64,000 nucleotides of DNA from an uncultured Pseudomonadota bacterium (GTDB taxonomy: Bacteria; Myxococcota_A; UBA796; SXON01): positions 124,001 to 188,000 of the forward strand of contig CAIQVJ010000108.1 in NCBI GenBank assembly GCA_903875225.1, in the 5' to 3' direction. Every line of letters starts with the position of its first letter. Position 1 is the first letter of the stretch. A model generated the notes under the pieces. The model was not told the origin of the DNA. It was given only the letters and a program-made list of their open reading frames with translations, and ran no database searches. A program made the translations under genes and the position numbers. Positions 18,047 to 26,810 of this stretch are shown in pieces.

Positions 18047-19429
18047 ATGTCCGAGTTGATCCTGGTCGCCGACGACGACGCGTTGATTCGTTGGTCCCTG
18101 TGCCAGCACTTCGAGTCCCTGGGCCATCGCACGCTCACCGCCGAGAATGGACGCGAGGCGCTGGAAGCGGTCGAGGAGTTCGGCCCGACCCTCATCTTCC
18201 TGGACATCTCGATGCCGGTGATGGACGGCCTCACCGCGCTCCGGATGCTGCGAGCGAACAACAACGCGGTGCCCGTCGTCATCATCACCGCCGAGGGACG
18301 GGTGGACAACACGATCGAGGCCACTCGACTGGGCTGCAGCGGGTACCTGCAAAAGCCCTTCGATCTTCGGGAAGCCGACGTTGCGGCACAACGGGCGCTC
18401 TCCGAGGAGCGCCTCCTGCACGAACTGTCCTACCTTCGGGCCCGGGAGCGGGGCGGCTATGCAGAGATCGTCGGCGCCTCCCCGGCGATGGAACGGCTCT
18501 TCGACACGCTCCGTCGGCTCTCGAAGATCGACGCGCCGACCGTGCTCATCCAGGGAGAGAGCGGCACCGGCAAGGACATGGTGGCACGTGCAATCCACAG
18601 CAACGGCCCCCGCTCGGGCGCGCCCTACATGGAGATCGACTGCACCGCACTGCCCGAGCACCTCATCGAGAGCGAGCTCTTCGGCCACGAGCGGGGTGCT
18701 TTCACCGACGCCCGGGTGACCAAGCGGGGGCTCTTCGAGGTGGCTGCCGGGGGCATGATCTTCCTCGACGAGGTCGGCGAACTGCCCCTCGGCATGCAGG
18801 CCAAGCTGCTGCGCGCATTGGAGAACAGGAAGTTCCGGCGCGTGGGGGGAGTGACCGAGATCCCACTCAATGCCTGCGTCATCGCGGCCACCAACCGGTC
18901 GCTCCGTGACGAGGTGAAGGCCGGCCGCTTCCGCGAGGATCTGTACTTCCGCCTGCACGTGGTCCCAATCGAGGTCCCGGCCCTTCGGGAGCGCAAGGGG
19001 GACATCGCGTTGTTGACCCAGCATTTCATCGAGCGGCTGAACAAGGCCTTCAACCGGTCGGTGAAAGGGGCAAGCTCCAAAGCCCTGGAGCTCCTGGAGA
19101 CCTATCGTTGGCCCGGGAACGTCCGCGAGCTTCGAAACGTCCTCGAGTGCAGCATCATCATGCTCGCGAGGGACGTCATCCAGGCCGCAGACCTGCCAGC
19201 CGAGATCCGGCGGAACCAGGGCGCCCAGGCGAAGGGGTGCCCGTTCACGTTGCCCGAGGACGGCGTCGTCCTGGAGGACATCGAGAAGGGCCTGCTCGCC
19301 CAGGCCCTGGAGCGCACCGAGGGGAACCAGTCCGCGGCAGCCAGGCTCCTGGGTATATCACGATACGCCCTACGTTATCGGCTCGAGAAGCCGAACGCGA
19401 CGCCATGGAAGGGTGAGGCGCTCGCGTAG
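18047..19429 (+). CDS. NtrC-family sigma-54-dependent response regulator
   Basis: 460-residue three-domain activator. The receiver domain (1-120) has acidic residues in VADDDA, a phospho-acceptor Asp at about 53 in FLDISMP, and the conserved Lys in LQKPF. The AAA+ domain has Walker A GESGTGKD, a sigma-54-contact loop reading GAFTDA instead of the usual GAFTGA, Walker B MIFLDE, and FREDLYFRL. The Fis-type HTH at the end includes NQSAAARLLGISRYALRYRL. An upstream in-frame GTG at 18044 is possible, but the ATG at 18047 behind AGAGAG was preferred. No cognate histidine kinase is visible. It sits beside a Tad locus carrying five further sigma-54 promoters and is the natural candidate activator for them (inference). 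Confidence 0.93.
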   Translation: MSELILVADDDALIRWSLCQHFESLGHRTLTAENGREALEAVEEFGPTLIFLDISMPVMDGLTALRMLRANNNAVPVVIITAEGRVDNTIEATRLGCSGYLQKPFDLREADVAAQRALSEERLLHELSYLRARERGGYAEIVGASPAMERLFDTLRRLSKIDAPTVLIQGESGTGKDMVARAIHSNGPRSGAPYMEIDCTALPEHLIESELFGHERGAFTDARVTKRGLFEVAAGGMIFLDEVGELPLGMQAKLLRALENRKFRRVGGVTEIPLNACVIAATNRSLRDEVKAGRFREDLYFRLHVVPIEVPALRERKGDIALLTQHFIERLNKAFNRSVKGASSKALELLETYRWPGNVRELRNVLECSIIMLARDVIQAADLPAEIRRNQGAQAKGCPFTLPEDGVVLEDIEKGLLAQALERTEGNQSAAARLLGISRYALRYRLEKPNATPWKGEALA

Positions 19430-19447
19430 CGCCGAACGAGGCAGCAA

Positions 19448-21091
19448 ATGACGCGCTGGTTTCACGTCGTCGCCATCGACTACGACGGCACGCTCTCAAT
19501 TTCTCCGCGGCCCGACGATCTGGTGCTCGCCGCGTTGGCGAGGGCCAGGGCCAGCGGGATCCGGGTCGTCCTGGTGACGGGGCGCATCCTCGCTGAGCTG
19601 CGCGCCGATTTTCCAGACGTCGATCGGCACGTGGACGCCATCGTCGCCGAGAACGGCGCGGTCGTCACCCACCTCGGCGGCGGCGTCCGGCGCGTGGCGC
19701 CGCCGGTGCCGGTGCCGCTTGGCGATGCCCTCGAGGCCGCGGGCGTCCCGATCCGCCGTGGAATGGTGCTCCTCGCGACGACGGTCGAGCACGACGAAAA
19801 GGTGCTGGCCGCCGTGCGGCGCCTGGGACTGGAGTGCCAGCTCGTGCACAACCGCGGGGCCCTCATGGTGCTCCCTGCCAACGTCTCCAAGGGCAGCGGG
19901 CTCGAAGAGGCGCTCGGCGACATCAGCGTCTCCCCCCACAACTGCGTGGGCGTGGGAGACGCGGAGAACGACCACTCCCTGTTGGACGCCTGCGAGGTCG
20001 GCGTGGCCGTGCAGAACGCCATCGAGGCCCTGAAGGCGCGCGCGGACCTCGTGCTGCAGAAACCCGACGGCGAGGGCATCATCGCCTTGCTGGACGACGT
20101 GATCGCCGGCGGCCCCGCCGTGGAGCCCAGGCGGTGGCAGATCGACCTGGGCAGGTTCGAGGACGGCACACCTGCACGCATGCCCGCATCGCAGGTGAAC
20201 GTGCTCGTGCACGGGCCGAGTGGCGCGGGGAAGTCCTACGTGGCGGGGCTGATCGCAGAGGGCCTGCTGGATCTCGACTACACCGTGTGCGTGCTCGATC
20301 TCGAGGGGGACCATCCAGGGCTCGGGGAGCGCAGGGGCGTGGTCACGGTCGGGGGAGTCGAGGGATTGGTGCCGCCCGAGCATGTCGTGCGGCTGATCCG
20401 CCACCGGCTCGCATCGGTGGTGGTGGACCTCTCGTTGGAGCCGTTCGAAACCCGGCGCGCCTACGCGAGGACCCTGTTCGCGGAGCTGCTGGATCGACGT
20501 GGTGACAGTGGTCTTCCACACTGGATCATCGTGGATGAGGCCCACGTGCCGCTCGGCCTCGAGTACACCAATACCCCGGACTGGCTCGTGCCCAGGCCGA
20601 GCGGGCTCTGCCTCGTCACGTTCCGGCCCGAATGCCTGTGCGAACCCGCCGCGAGCGCCCACGACGTCGGGCTCGAGGTGCGCTCGAGAGAGACAGTCAT
20701 CCTGACCCGGCCTGGGTACCCCCCCCGGGCCTTCTGCCCGAACAGCCGCGCGACCGCCCATGTCCGTCACTGGCACAAGTACACCGCAGTCCCAACCACC
20801 GAGAGTCTGCGATTCGCCTTCCGGGGCCCCGGGGGGCCGACCGGTCGAACCGCGGGGCACCTGGCGGAGTTCGACGCCGAGCTCCGCGCCGCCTCGGACT
20901 CCGTGGTGAGACATCACGCTGCACACGCCGACTTTTCGCGTTGGATCGAGGAGGTGTTCCGCGACGACGTGCTGGGGCAGACGGTGGCTGCCGCGGAGAG
21001 GCAGCTGAGGGCAGGCGCCACGCCGGCGCGGACACGAGCCGAAGTCCTGCGCGCCCGGGAGGCGCGCTACCTGGATGGCAGGACGGTATGA
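19448..21091 (+). CDS. HAD-family phosphatase fused to P-loop ATPase
   Basis: 547 residues. Residues 1-225 form a Cof/SPP-type HAD phosphatase, with motif I DYDGTLS near the N-terminus and motif IV GVGDAENDHSLL. Residues ~245-545 form a P-loop ATPase, with Walker A GPSGAGKSYVAGL, a likely Walker B in HWIIVDEAH, and an overall layout like HerA/DUF87-type ATPases. It begins 18 bases after the sigma-54 regulator and may be cotranscribed with it. The substrate is unknown. A phosphatase joined to a DNA-pump-like ATPase is unusual. The fold assignments are from motifs; the combined function is unknown. Confidence 0.8.
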   Translation: MTRWFHVVAIDYDGTLSISPRPDDLVLAALARARASGIRVVLVTGRILAELRADFPDVDRHVDAIVAENGAVVTHLGGGVRRVAPPVPVPLGDALEAAGVPIRRGMVLLATTVEHDEKVLAAVRRLGLECQLVHNRGALMVLPANVSKGSGLEEALGDISVSPHNCVGVGDAENDHSLLDACEVGVAVQNAIEALKARADLVLQKPDGEGIIALLDDVIAGGPAVEPRRWQIDLGRFEDGTPARMPASQVNVLVHGPSGAGKSYVAGLIAEGLLDLDYTVCVLDLEGDHPGLGERRGVVTVGGVEGLVPPEHVVRLIRHRLASVVVDLSLEPFETRRAYARTLFAELLDRRGDSGLPHWIIVDEAHVPLGLEYTNTPDWLVPRPSGLCLVTFRPECLCEPAASAHDVGLEVRSRETVILTRPGYPPRAFCPNSRATAHVRHWHKYTAVPTTESLRFAFRGPGGPTGRTAGHLAEFDAELRAASDSVVRHHAAHADFSRWIEEVFRDDVLGQTVAAAERQLRAGATPARTRAEVLRAREARYLDGRTV

Positions 21092-21225
21092 CCAACATCC
21101 AGGATGTGGGATTCGGCGCAGCACCTGCGCCAGGGTGCGCAGGCAGGATCGCGGTTGGGGCATCGGAACCGAATGTTGTGCGGCTGTGGCCGCGGTCCAA
21201 CCACAAGAACTCATCCCCTGAGTTC

Positions 21226-21241
21226 TGGCACGGCGCTTGCT
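21226..21241 (+). promoter_or_regulatory. Sigma-54 promoter of the secretin (rcpA/cpaC) operon
   Basis: TGGCAC-N5-TTGCT with 10 bases between GG and GC, 62 bases before the secretin ATG. A CCGAATGTTGTG element at 21169-21180 resembles the one upstream of the regulator gene. Confidence 0.85.
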
Positions 21242-21303
21242 CCCTCCCCCAACAGTGAATTGACCGTGCTCCCATCGTCGAACAGCATTCCGGAGTTCTG
21301 CTC

Positions 21304-22728
21304 ATGTTGACCACCTTGCTCCACCTTGGCCTGATGTCCACTTCAGTTGGCATCTCCGGGGCGCCCTGCCTCGGCCTCTCTCTCGCCGGATCACTCGCGG
21401 TGGCCTCTGCGAGGGCCGAGACCCCGGCGCCCGCCATCGAGGTGTCACTGGGCCAATCGGTCATCCACAAGGAGGGGGGGCCGCTCTCGCGCGTGTTGAT
21501 CTCCAACCCGGCGATCGCGTCCCTCAAGTTGTTGGAGGAGGGGCAGGTCCAGGTGCTCGGCCTCGCCGTCGGCAGCACGGACCTGTGGCTCTGGTACCGC
21601 GACGATCCCGACCACCCTCGGGTCTACCAGATCCTGGTCGAGAACGATCTCTCCGACATCACTCGGCGGATCAATGCGGCCGTGCAGGGCCCGAGTCCCC
21701 GGGTCTACTCGGTGAAGGACAGGGTGGTGGTCGAGGGCGAGGTGCCCGACATCGAGTCCGCCGAGCGGATCGCGAGCATCGCCCGGATCTACGACGCTGA
21801 CTTCGTGAACCTGATGAAGGTGAAGGGGGACAGTCAGGTTCAACTGCACGTGACCTTTGCAGAGGTGAGCCGCACCGGGCTTCGGGAGCTTGGCCTCAAC
21901 ATCCTCGGGCAGGCCTCGGGCAACCAGTTCTCCATCGCCGGTCCCGGCTCGACCAGCGCGAGCACGGCCAACAAGGCCCCTCCCACCACCTACCCCAACA
22001 TCAACGGAAACACTGTTTCGGCGCCGGGCGCCGGGGTGTTCAACCTGATCGGGTTGATCACCACGAGCCAGATCGACATCACGGCGATCCTCTCGGTGCT
22101 CGAGGAGTACGACCTCGCGCGCACGCTCGCACAACCCACCCTCGTCTCGCTCTCCGGCCAACAGGCGGAGTTCCTGGCCGGCGGAGAGGTCCCCATCCCG
22201 ATCGGAGAGAACAACGGCCTCATCAGCATCGAGTTCAAGGAATACGGCGTGAAGCTGGTGTTCGTACCCACGGTCATGTCGGGCAACGTGATCGACATGC
22301 GCACCTACGTGGAGGTGAGCGAGCTTGACGCATCGAATTCGTTGAAGCTCACCGGGATCGAGATCCCCGCCTTCGTCACCCGGAAGGCCGATTCCCACCT
22401 CCGCATCGAGGACGGCATGACCTTCGCCATGGCCGGCATGCTCAAGGAGCGCACGAGCGCCTATCGATCCCAGATCCCGATCCTCGGCGACATCCCGATC
22501 ATCGGGAGCCTGTTCCGCTACGTGAAGCACGCACGCGAAGAGACGGAGATCGTCATCTTCGTGACTCCCGAGTTGGTGCGGCCGATGACGCCCGGCGAGG
22601 TGCCCGCCGCGCCCGGCACGACCGAGGACTACAACCCGAGTGACTTCAACCTGTTCATGCTCGGTGCCATCACCAAGCCGGGCAGCAAGACAGCACAGCC
22701 GACCGGCGCGGTCGGCATGCAACGCTAA
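21304..22728 (+). CDS. cpaC: Tad/Flp pilus secretin (RcpA/CpaC)
   Basis: 474-residue outer-membrane secretin that forms the pilus exit pore. A signal peptide ends near ASARAE (residue ~40). Then come the pilus-assembly N-domain (~45-115), a BON-like domain (~120-190) and the C-terminal secretin domain. That domain holds LAQPTLVSLSGQ, the VPIPIG motif and IPILGDIPIIGSLFR. The length is normal for the CpaC family. It is the first gene of the plus-strand Tad operon behind a sigma-54 promoter. Confidence 0.93.
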   Translation: MLTTLLHLGLMSTSVGISGAPCLGLSLAGSLAVASARAETPAPAIEVSLGQSVIHKEGGPLSRVLISNPAIASLKLLEEGQVQVLGLAVGSTDLWLWYRDDPDHPRVYQILVENDLSDITRRINAAVQGPSPRVYSVKDRVVVEGEVPDIESAERIASIARIYDADFVNLMKVKGDSQVQLHVTFAEVSRTGLRELGLNILGQASGNQFSIAGPGSTSASTANKAPPTTYPNINGNTVSAPGAGVFNLIGLITTSQIDITAILSVLEEYDLARTLAQPTLVSLSGQQAEFLAGGEVPIPIGENNGLISIEFKEYGVKLVFVPTVMSGNVIDMRTYVEVSELDASNSLKLTGIEIPAFVTRKADSHLRIEDGMTFAMAGMLKERTSAYRSQIPILGDIPIIGSLFRYVKHAREETEIVIFVTPELVRPMTPGEVPAAPGTTEDYNPSDFNLFMLGAITKPGSKTAQPTGAVGMQR

Positions 22729-22741
22729 CCCAGGCCCCACC

Positions 22742-23512
22742 ATGCTCTCCCTCCCCCGTATCCTGCTCGTCCTCGTGGCGGGCGGCCTCGCAAGTCCGGC
22801 CTTTGCGCGGTCGCAGCCTGCCGTGGAGATCTCCCCGGACCTCTCCCAACCCGAGGCCCGCACCCAGGCGCAGCTCGACATCCTCGAGGGGCTCGTGGAC
22901 GGGGACATGGTCACGGACGCGCTCAACGTGGCCGCGGAGCTGCGGGCGAGCGGGCTGAAGAGCCCGAGGCTGGACCTCCTGCAGGCCGAAGCGATGCACG
23001 CCCAGGGGATGAGCAGCCAGGCGAGGGACCTGCTCACCGACCTCGTGAAGAAGACGCCCCGGAACGCCGCTGCCTGGAGTGAGCTCGGCGTGGTGCTCTC
23101 CGACATGGGCGAGATCGACGGGGCCGTCGCCGCGCTCGACCGGGCGCGCCGTCTGGCGCCCGACGACCCGAAGATCCTGAACAACCTCGGCTACCTGGAG
23201 ATGGCGAAGGGGCGCAACACCCGGGCGGTGGAGCTCTACGAACAAGCGCTCAAGCAGGATCCGTCCAGCGCCCGGACCCGGAACAACCTCGGCTTTGCCC
23301 TCGCCCGACTGGAACGGGACACCGAAGCGCTGGCCGCCTTCCGTGCGGCAGGTCCCGAGGCCGACGCCCGCTACGACCTTGGCGTGGCCTGCGAGCTTCG
23401 GGGCGACACGACCAGCGCGCTCACCAACTACCAGGCGGCCCTCTCGGCCTCGCCCCAACACGCACCCGCAAGCGCCGCCCTGGCGCGTCTGCTTCACCCG
23501 GAGTCCCCATGA
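22742..23512 (+). CDS. tadD: TPR-repeat protein, TadD-like
   Basis: 256 residues, starting with a signal peptide (LVLVAGGLASPAFA) and followed by at least three tetratricopeptide repeats, for example around residues 95-210 (NNLGYLEMAKGRNTRAVELY and its neighbour). TadD-type TPR proteins help secretin and pilus assembly at the outer membrane. The ATG at 22742 was chosen because it yields the signal peptide and follows the secretin by 13 bases; the frame extends upstream into the secretin gene. Its end overlaps the next start by ATGA. Confidence 0.82.
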   Translation: MLSLPRILLVLVAGGLASPAFARSQPAVEISPDLSQPEARTQAQLDILEGLVDGDMVTDALNVAAELRASGLKSPRLDLLQAEAMHAQGMSSQARDLLTDLVKKTPRNAAAWSELGVVLSDMGEIDGAVAALDRARRLAPDDPKILNNLGYLEMAKGRNTRAVELYEQALKQDPSSARTRNNLGFALARLERDTEALAAFRAAGPEADARYDLGVACELRGDTTSALTNYQAALSASPQHAPASAALARLLHPESP

Positions 23513-23760
23513 ACCGCCAGCTCTTCGCGATCGTCGGCCTGCCCATCCTGGGCGCCTGCGTGCAACCCTACCACCTCCAATACGACTACGGCCGGGCCTA
23601 CACCGAGTCGATGCAACTACAGGCCAACCTGGATCGCCCGACGGCGGCCACCTCTGCCTACCCGCTCGACGGCACGGAGGCCGTGGTGATCCGCGCGAAC
23701 GTGATCAAGCAGGACACAACCGAGAAGAGCGGCAAGGTGGACACGACCCGGAACAAGTGA
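23509..23760 (+). CDS. Small lipoprotein of the Tad operon
   Basis: 83 residues with a short signal and lipobox LGAC (Cys at residue 17), so it is probably an outer-membrane lipoprotein. The remainder is hydrophilic and resembles no family I can name. It overlaps the TPR gene by 4 bases, so it is translationally coupled and likely a minor assembly factor of the secretin complex (inference). Confidence 0.75.
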   Translation: MNRQLFAIVGLPILGACVQPYHLQYDYGRAYTESMQLQANLDRPTAATSAYPLDGTEAVVIRANVIKQDTTEKSGKVDTTRNK

Positions 23761-23781
23761 CCCGCAACCCGGACGATTGCC

Positions 23782-25053
23782 ATGTACAGAAGAACGCTGG
23801 GACCCAACCTCTCGCCGCGACACGACCGCAAGGGCAACTACGCCGTCATGTTCGCCTCCACGCTTTTCGTGATGTTGGGCTTCGGGGCGCTGGCCGTGGA
23901 CGTCTCGTGGATGCACGTGGTCAAGGCACAATGCCAGGATGTCGCCGACGCCGCGTCGCAGGCCGCCATGGTGGTCTACAAGCGCACCGGCGACACCGCT
24001 GCGGCGACGACCGCGGCTGAAGGCATCGTGCTCCGCGACGCCATCGCAGGCGGGCCCGGAACCCTCGACGGGCTCGACTTCGGGTACTGGGACACGAGCG
24101 GGCCTGCCTTCGTCACATCGACCACCGGCATCAACGCGGTCCGTGCCACCGTGTCCCGGGCCGGAGACAACTCGGTGACGTTGTTCCTCGGCCGCATCTT
24201 CGGCCGCGACAGCTTCAACGTGCGCGCCTCGTCGACCTCTGCCCAGGAGGATCTCCGCGTGCTGCTGGTGATGGACATCACCGGCTCGTGGCACGAGCAG
24301 TGGCACAGCAGCCAGGTGGACTTCAACTACGCGCGCACCGCCGCCGTGAACTTCCTCGACCAGCTCACGACCTCCTACGGACAGACGGACAAGGTGGGGA
24401 TGGTGGTGTTCACGGGGCGCTACGCCTGGGAGTTCACCCCGTTCCGGCTGCTCGCCGACGAGGCGGGCGACCACGTCGCGCGCAACGCGTGGTCGGCCAT
24501 GAGCGTGGCGAGCAAGGCAGGCACCCGGCAGGCCTACCCCAGGATCTGCGCGCTGAACGGCGCGCCGAACCAGAACAACTTCCTGGCCCCGCGCGGTGGA
24601 TGCTACGCCAACATGCCGCGTGAGTACACGGACGAGCCGGGCACGGACCACACCACCGGCCTCGAGATGGCGCGCCGGATGTTCGACGAGGAGGACCGCG
24701 CCGCGTACTACCGGGCGATGGTCGTGCTCACCGACGGCTGGCCGAACGGGCTCTACGCGGGGAATGGGGATCTGCGGGCTGCGTCCGGGTACAGGGAGAC
24801 GCGCTGGCGCGAATACAAGGGGCCGGTCCCCCACTCCACCTCCGCGATCAAGACCGACAGCGTCGCCGTCACCCAGGACCTGTGGGACGGCATGCGCGTG
24901 AACACCTGGGTGGTCTCCTTCGTGCAGGATGATCCGTTCATGCCCGCGATGGTGCACGGGGATGGGTACTACGTGCACACGAACGACGCCGCTGCCCTGG
25001 TCCCCATCTTCAGTCAGATCGCAAAGAGCCTGCCGCTCGCGATCGTGGAGTAG
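23782..25053 (+). CDS. tadG: TadG-like protein with von Willebrand factor A domain
   Basis: 423 residues. The N-terminus carries the TadG-like membrane segment (NYAVMFASTLFVMLGFGALAVD, ~residues 20-40) followed by a helix rich in Ala/Gln, typical of TadG/TadE proteins. From ~155 a vWA domain begins, with a MIDAS-like DITGS and later VVLTDGW. TadG proteins are minor pilin-like or envelope-spanning parts of the Flp machine. A second, vWA-less TadG homologue lies in the facing operon. Confidence 0.87.
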   Translation: MYRRTLGPNLSPRHDRKGNYAVMFASTLFVMLGFGALAVDVSWMHVVKAQCQDVADAASQAAMVVYKRTGDTAAATTAAEGIVLRDAIAGGPGTLDGLDFGYWDTSGPAFVTSTTGINAVRATVSRAGDNSVTLFLGRIFGRDSFNVRASSTSAQEDLRVLLVMDITGSWHEQWHSSQVDFNYARTAAVNFLDQLTTSYGQTDKVGMVVFTGRYAWEFTPFRLLADEAGDHVARNAWSAMSVASKAGTRQAYPRICALNGAPNQNNFLAPRGGCYANMPREYTDEPGTDHTTGLEMARRMFDEEDRAAYYRAMVVLTDGWPNGLYAGNGDLRAASGYRETRWREYKGPVPHSTSAIKTDSVAVTQDLWDGMRVNTWVVSFVQDDPFMPAMVHGDGYYVHTNDAAALVPIFSQIAKSLPLAIVE

Positions 25054-25056
25054 GCC

Positions 25057-25467
25057 ATGCGATGCAACCGCGGCAGCGCCGCCATCGAATTCGCCCTCAT
25101 CCTGCCGGTCTTCGTGATCCTGCTCATGACGATCCTCGAGTACGGGTGGCTCTTCTACCACCGCGCCGCGCTCGACTCCGCCGCCAACACGGGCTGCCGT
25201 GCCGGCTCGCTGGTCGACCCGGGGATGGGCGAGGCGAACATGACGGCGGTGGTGACCCGGGTGGAGGACTCCACCGACACTGCGCTCACCGGGCTCGGGA
25301 TCGAGTGCGGGGGGCGCTGCCGTACCAGCGTTGTCGCGTTTGGGACAGGCCCGGCCCGCAGCATCCGCTGCTCCCTCGATTTCCAGTTCGATCCGCTCGT
25401 GGGTGCCTTCCTGAACCCACGCACCCTTGAATCCCTGCAGGTTTCGCGCCTGGAGTACCAACGATGA
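25057..25467 (+). CDS. tadE: TadE-family pseudopilin
   Basis: 136 residues. A short basic leader is followed by a prepilin-peptidase-type site G|SAAIEF and a 20-residue hydrophobic helix (ALILPVFVILLMTILEYGW). This is the class IV pilin signature of TadE minor pseudopilins. It starts 3 bases after tadG and overlaps the next gene by ATGA. Confidence 0.9.
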   Translation: MRCNRGSAAIEFALILPVFVILLMTILEYGWLFYHRAALDSAANTGCRAGSLVDPGMGEANMTAVVTRVEDSTDTALTGLGIECGGRCRTSVVAFGTGPARSIRCSLDFQFDPLVGAFLNPRTLESLQVSRLEYQR

Positions 25468-25880
25468 ACGCCCCCCGCCGCAACGGCTCCACTGCCGTGG
25501 AATTCGCCCTCTGCCTGCCCGTGATCCTCGTGATCGCGGCCGGGATCACCGACGTCGCGCTGTACCTCAGCGCCGTGTACAACATCGAGCGTGCCTGCCG
25601 CGATGCCGCTCGGGTGGGCGCTGCCACCATCGACGGGACCGCCCCCCTGGGAGACGACATCGAGCTGGCCGCCCTCTCCCACGTCTCCACCGTGCTCACG
25701 GCGGTGCGCCTCGACCCCACGCTGGCCACCACGACGGCGCACTGGCGGCAGGAGTCTGACGGCTACAGCTACCTGACCGTCACGCTGAGCTACCCCTTCG
25801 ACGCCCCCATCGGGCTGTTCGCCTCCGTCAACGACGGCGTCCAGGCCAACTTCACGATGATGACTTTGCAGCAGCTCTGA
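25464..25880 (+). CDS. TadE/TadF-family pseudopilin
   Basis: 138 residues with leader MNAPRRNG, cleavage-type site G|STAVEF and a hydrophobic helix (ALCLPVILVIAAGITDVALY). It is the last gene of the plus-strand Tad operon and is followed at once by a strong hairpin. Sequence alone does not separate TadE from TadF. Confidence 0.88.
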   Translation: MNAPRRNGSTAVEFALCLPVILVIAAGITDVALYLSAVYNIERACRDAARVGAATIDGTAPLGDDIELAALSHVSTVLTAVRLDPTLATTTAHWRQESDGYSYLTVTLSYPFDAPIGLFASVNDGVQANFTMMTLQQL

Positions 25881-25899
25881 AGCGCGGCCCCTGACCGCG

Positions 25900-25923
25900 G
25901 CGGTTGGCCGAGTGGCCAGCCGC
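25900..25923. terminator. Bidirectional hairpin between the two facing Tad operons
   Basis: A 10-bp GC-rich stem (one G-U pair) with loop GAGT lies 20 bases after the TadE stop. It sits in the 157-base gap between convergent operons. There is no clear T-run. The stem closely resembles the hairpin after flp at 33338-33363. Degenerate copies of the half-site TTGGCCGAGTGG follow up to about 25985. Confidence 0.6.
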
Positions 25924-26037
25924 GGCGGGTGACGAGCGGTTGGCCGAGTGGCGGGTCGCGCACCTGACCGCGGCGATTGCCGAGTGGTCGGCGGAGCAGT
26001 TGGCCGGGCGGCCGGGCCGGACCGCGGGCCGCTGGCG

Positions 26038-26427
26038 CTACGGGGCGCTGAGCTCGCCGTACCAGGAGGCTGTGGCGTTCGCAGAGAGGGTGCTGGGGGT
26101 GGTCACGAGGCCGATGGGCGGGTCGAACGGAAAGGCGAGCGTCAACTCGACCACCGGGCCGGAGTTCCGCGTCACGACCCTGGCCTGTACGCTGCCAGCG
26201 GTGCACATGAGCGAGTAGCCCGGCAGGGCGGTACAGGCGGACGCGACCGCCGTGGACTCGGGGGCCGGGGCCCCTGCGGCGAGGCGGATGGCCTGGTTGG
26301 CCACCACCGCCACGTTCACGCGCTCGTACATGTACCAGCTCCAGTCGATCACCGGGAAGATGAAGGCGAGCAGCACGGGGAACACCAGCGCAAGCTCGAT
26401 GGACGCCACGCCACGTCGGGATTTCAT
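26038..26427 (-). CDS. tadE: TadE-family pseudopilin
   Basis: 129 residues. Leader MKSRRG is followed by VASIEL and a hydrophobic helix (ALVFPVLLAFIFPVIDWSWYMY). It is the last gene of the minus-strand Tad operon and its ATG overlaps the preceding stop (ATGA). It is a minor pseudopilin, the third of four TadE-like genes in the locus. Confidence 0.88.
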   Translation of the reverse strand: MKSRRGVASIELALVFPVLLAFIFPVIDWSWYMYERVNVAVVANQAIRLAAGAPAPESTAVASACTALPGYSLMCTAGSVQARVVTRNSGPVVELTLAFPFDPPIGLVTTPSTLSANATASWYGELSAP

Positions 26428-26810
26428 TGGTCATCCAATCGGGCCGCCGTGGCCGCGCTGAGGTGGTCTGGCAAGGAGACAACGTTGAGGAGCGCGTCCT
26501 GTCGGGTTTCGACGCGCGACTCCAGGCCCGCGCCGCACGCCATGGCAACGCGGCGGATGGTGATCGCGGAGCTCGCGACGTCGAACCCGGCCGCCCGGAG
26601 GCCTTCCTCGGCGCGGGCCCGCGCGACCGCCTCGGGGTCGTCGGTCTCGGGAGTTCGCGCGCCCGCGAGCGCCGCATCCCGGGCGATCTGGATGAGGGTC
26701 ACCTCGCGGGCGACGACATGGCCCCAGCTCACGGCGCCGCCGAGCAGCACCAGCAGGAAAGGCAGGATGAGGGCGAACTCGACCGCCACCGAGCCCCGGC
26801 GCGCTACCAC
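26424..26810 (-). CDS. TadE-family pseudopilin (GTG start)
   Basis: 128 residues. The start is a GTG at 26810 that overlaps the end of the upstream tadG, giving leader MVARRG, site G|SVAVEF and a hydrophobic helix (ALILPFLLVLLGGAVSWGHVV). The frame continues upstream inside tadG, but that part does not look like protein of this family. Translational coupling to tadG is likely. Confidence 0.82.
   Translation of the reverse strand: MVARRGSVAVEFALILPFLLVLLGGAVSWGHVVAREVTLIQIARDAALAGARTPETDDPEAVARARAEEGLRAAGFDVASSAITIRRVAMACGAGLESRVETRQDALLNVVSLPDHLSAATAARLDDQ

Noticed and set aside
25904-26218. Possible small gene between the facing Tad operons
   Set aside because: It overlaps the end of a minus-strand TadE gene and consists of terminator and half-repeat sequence; there is no ribosome-binding site.
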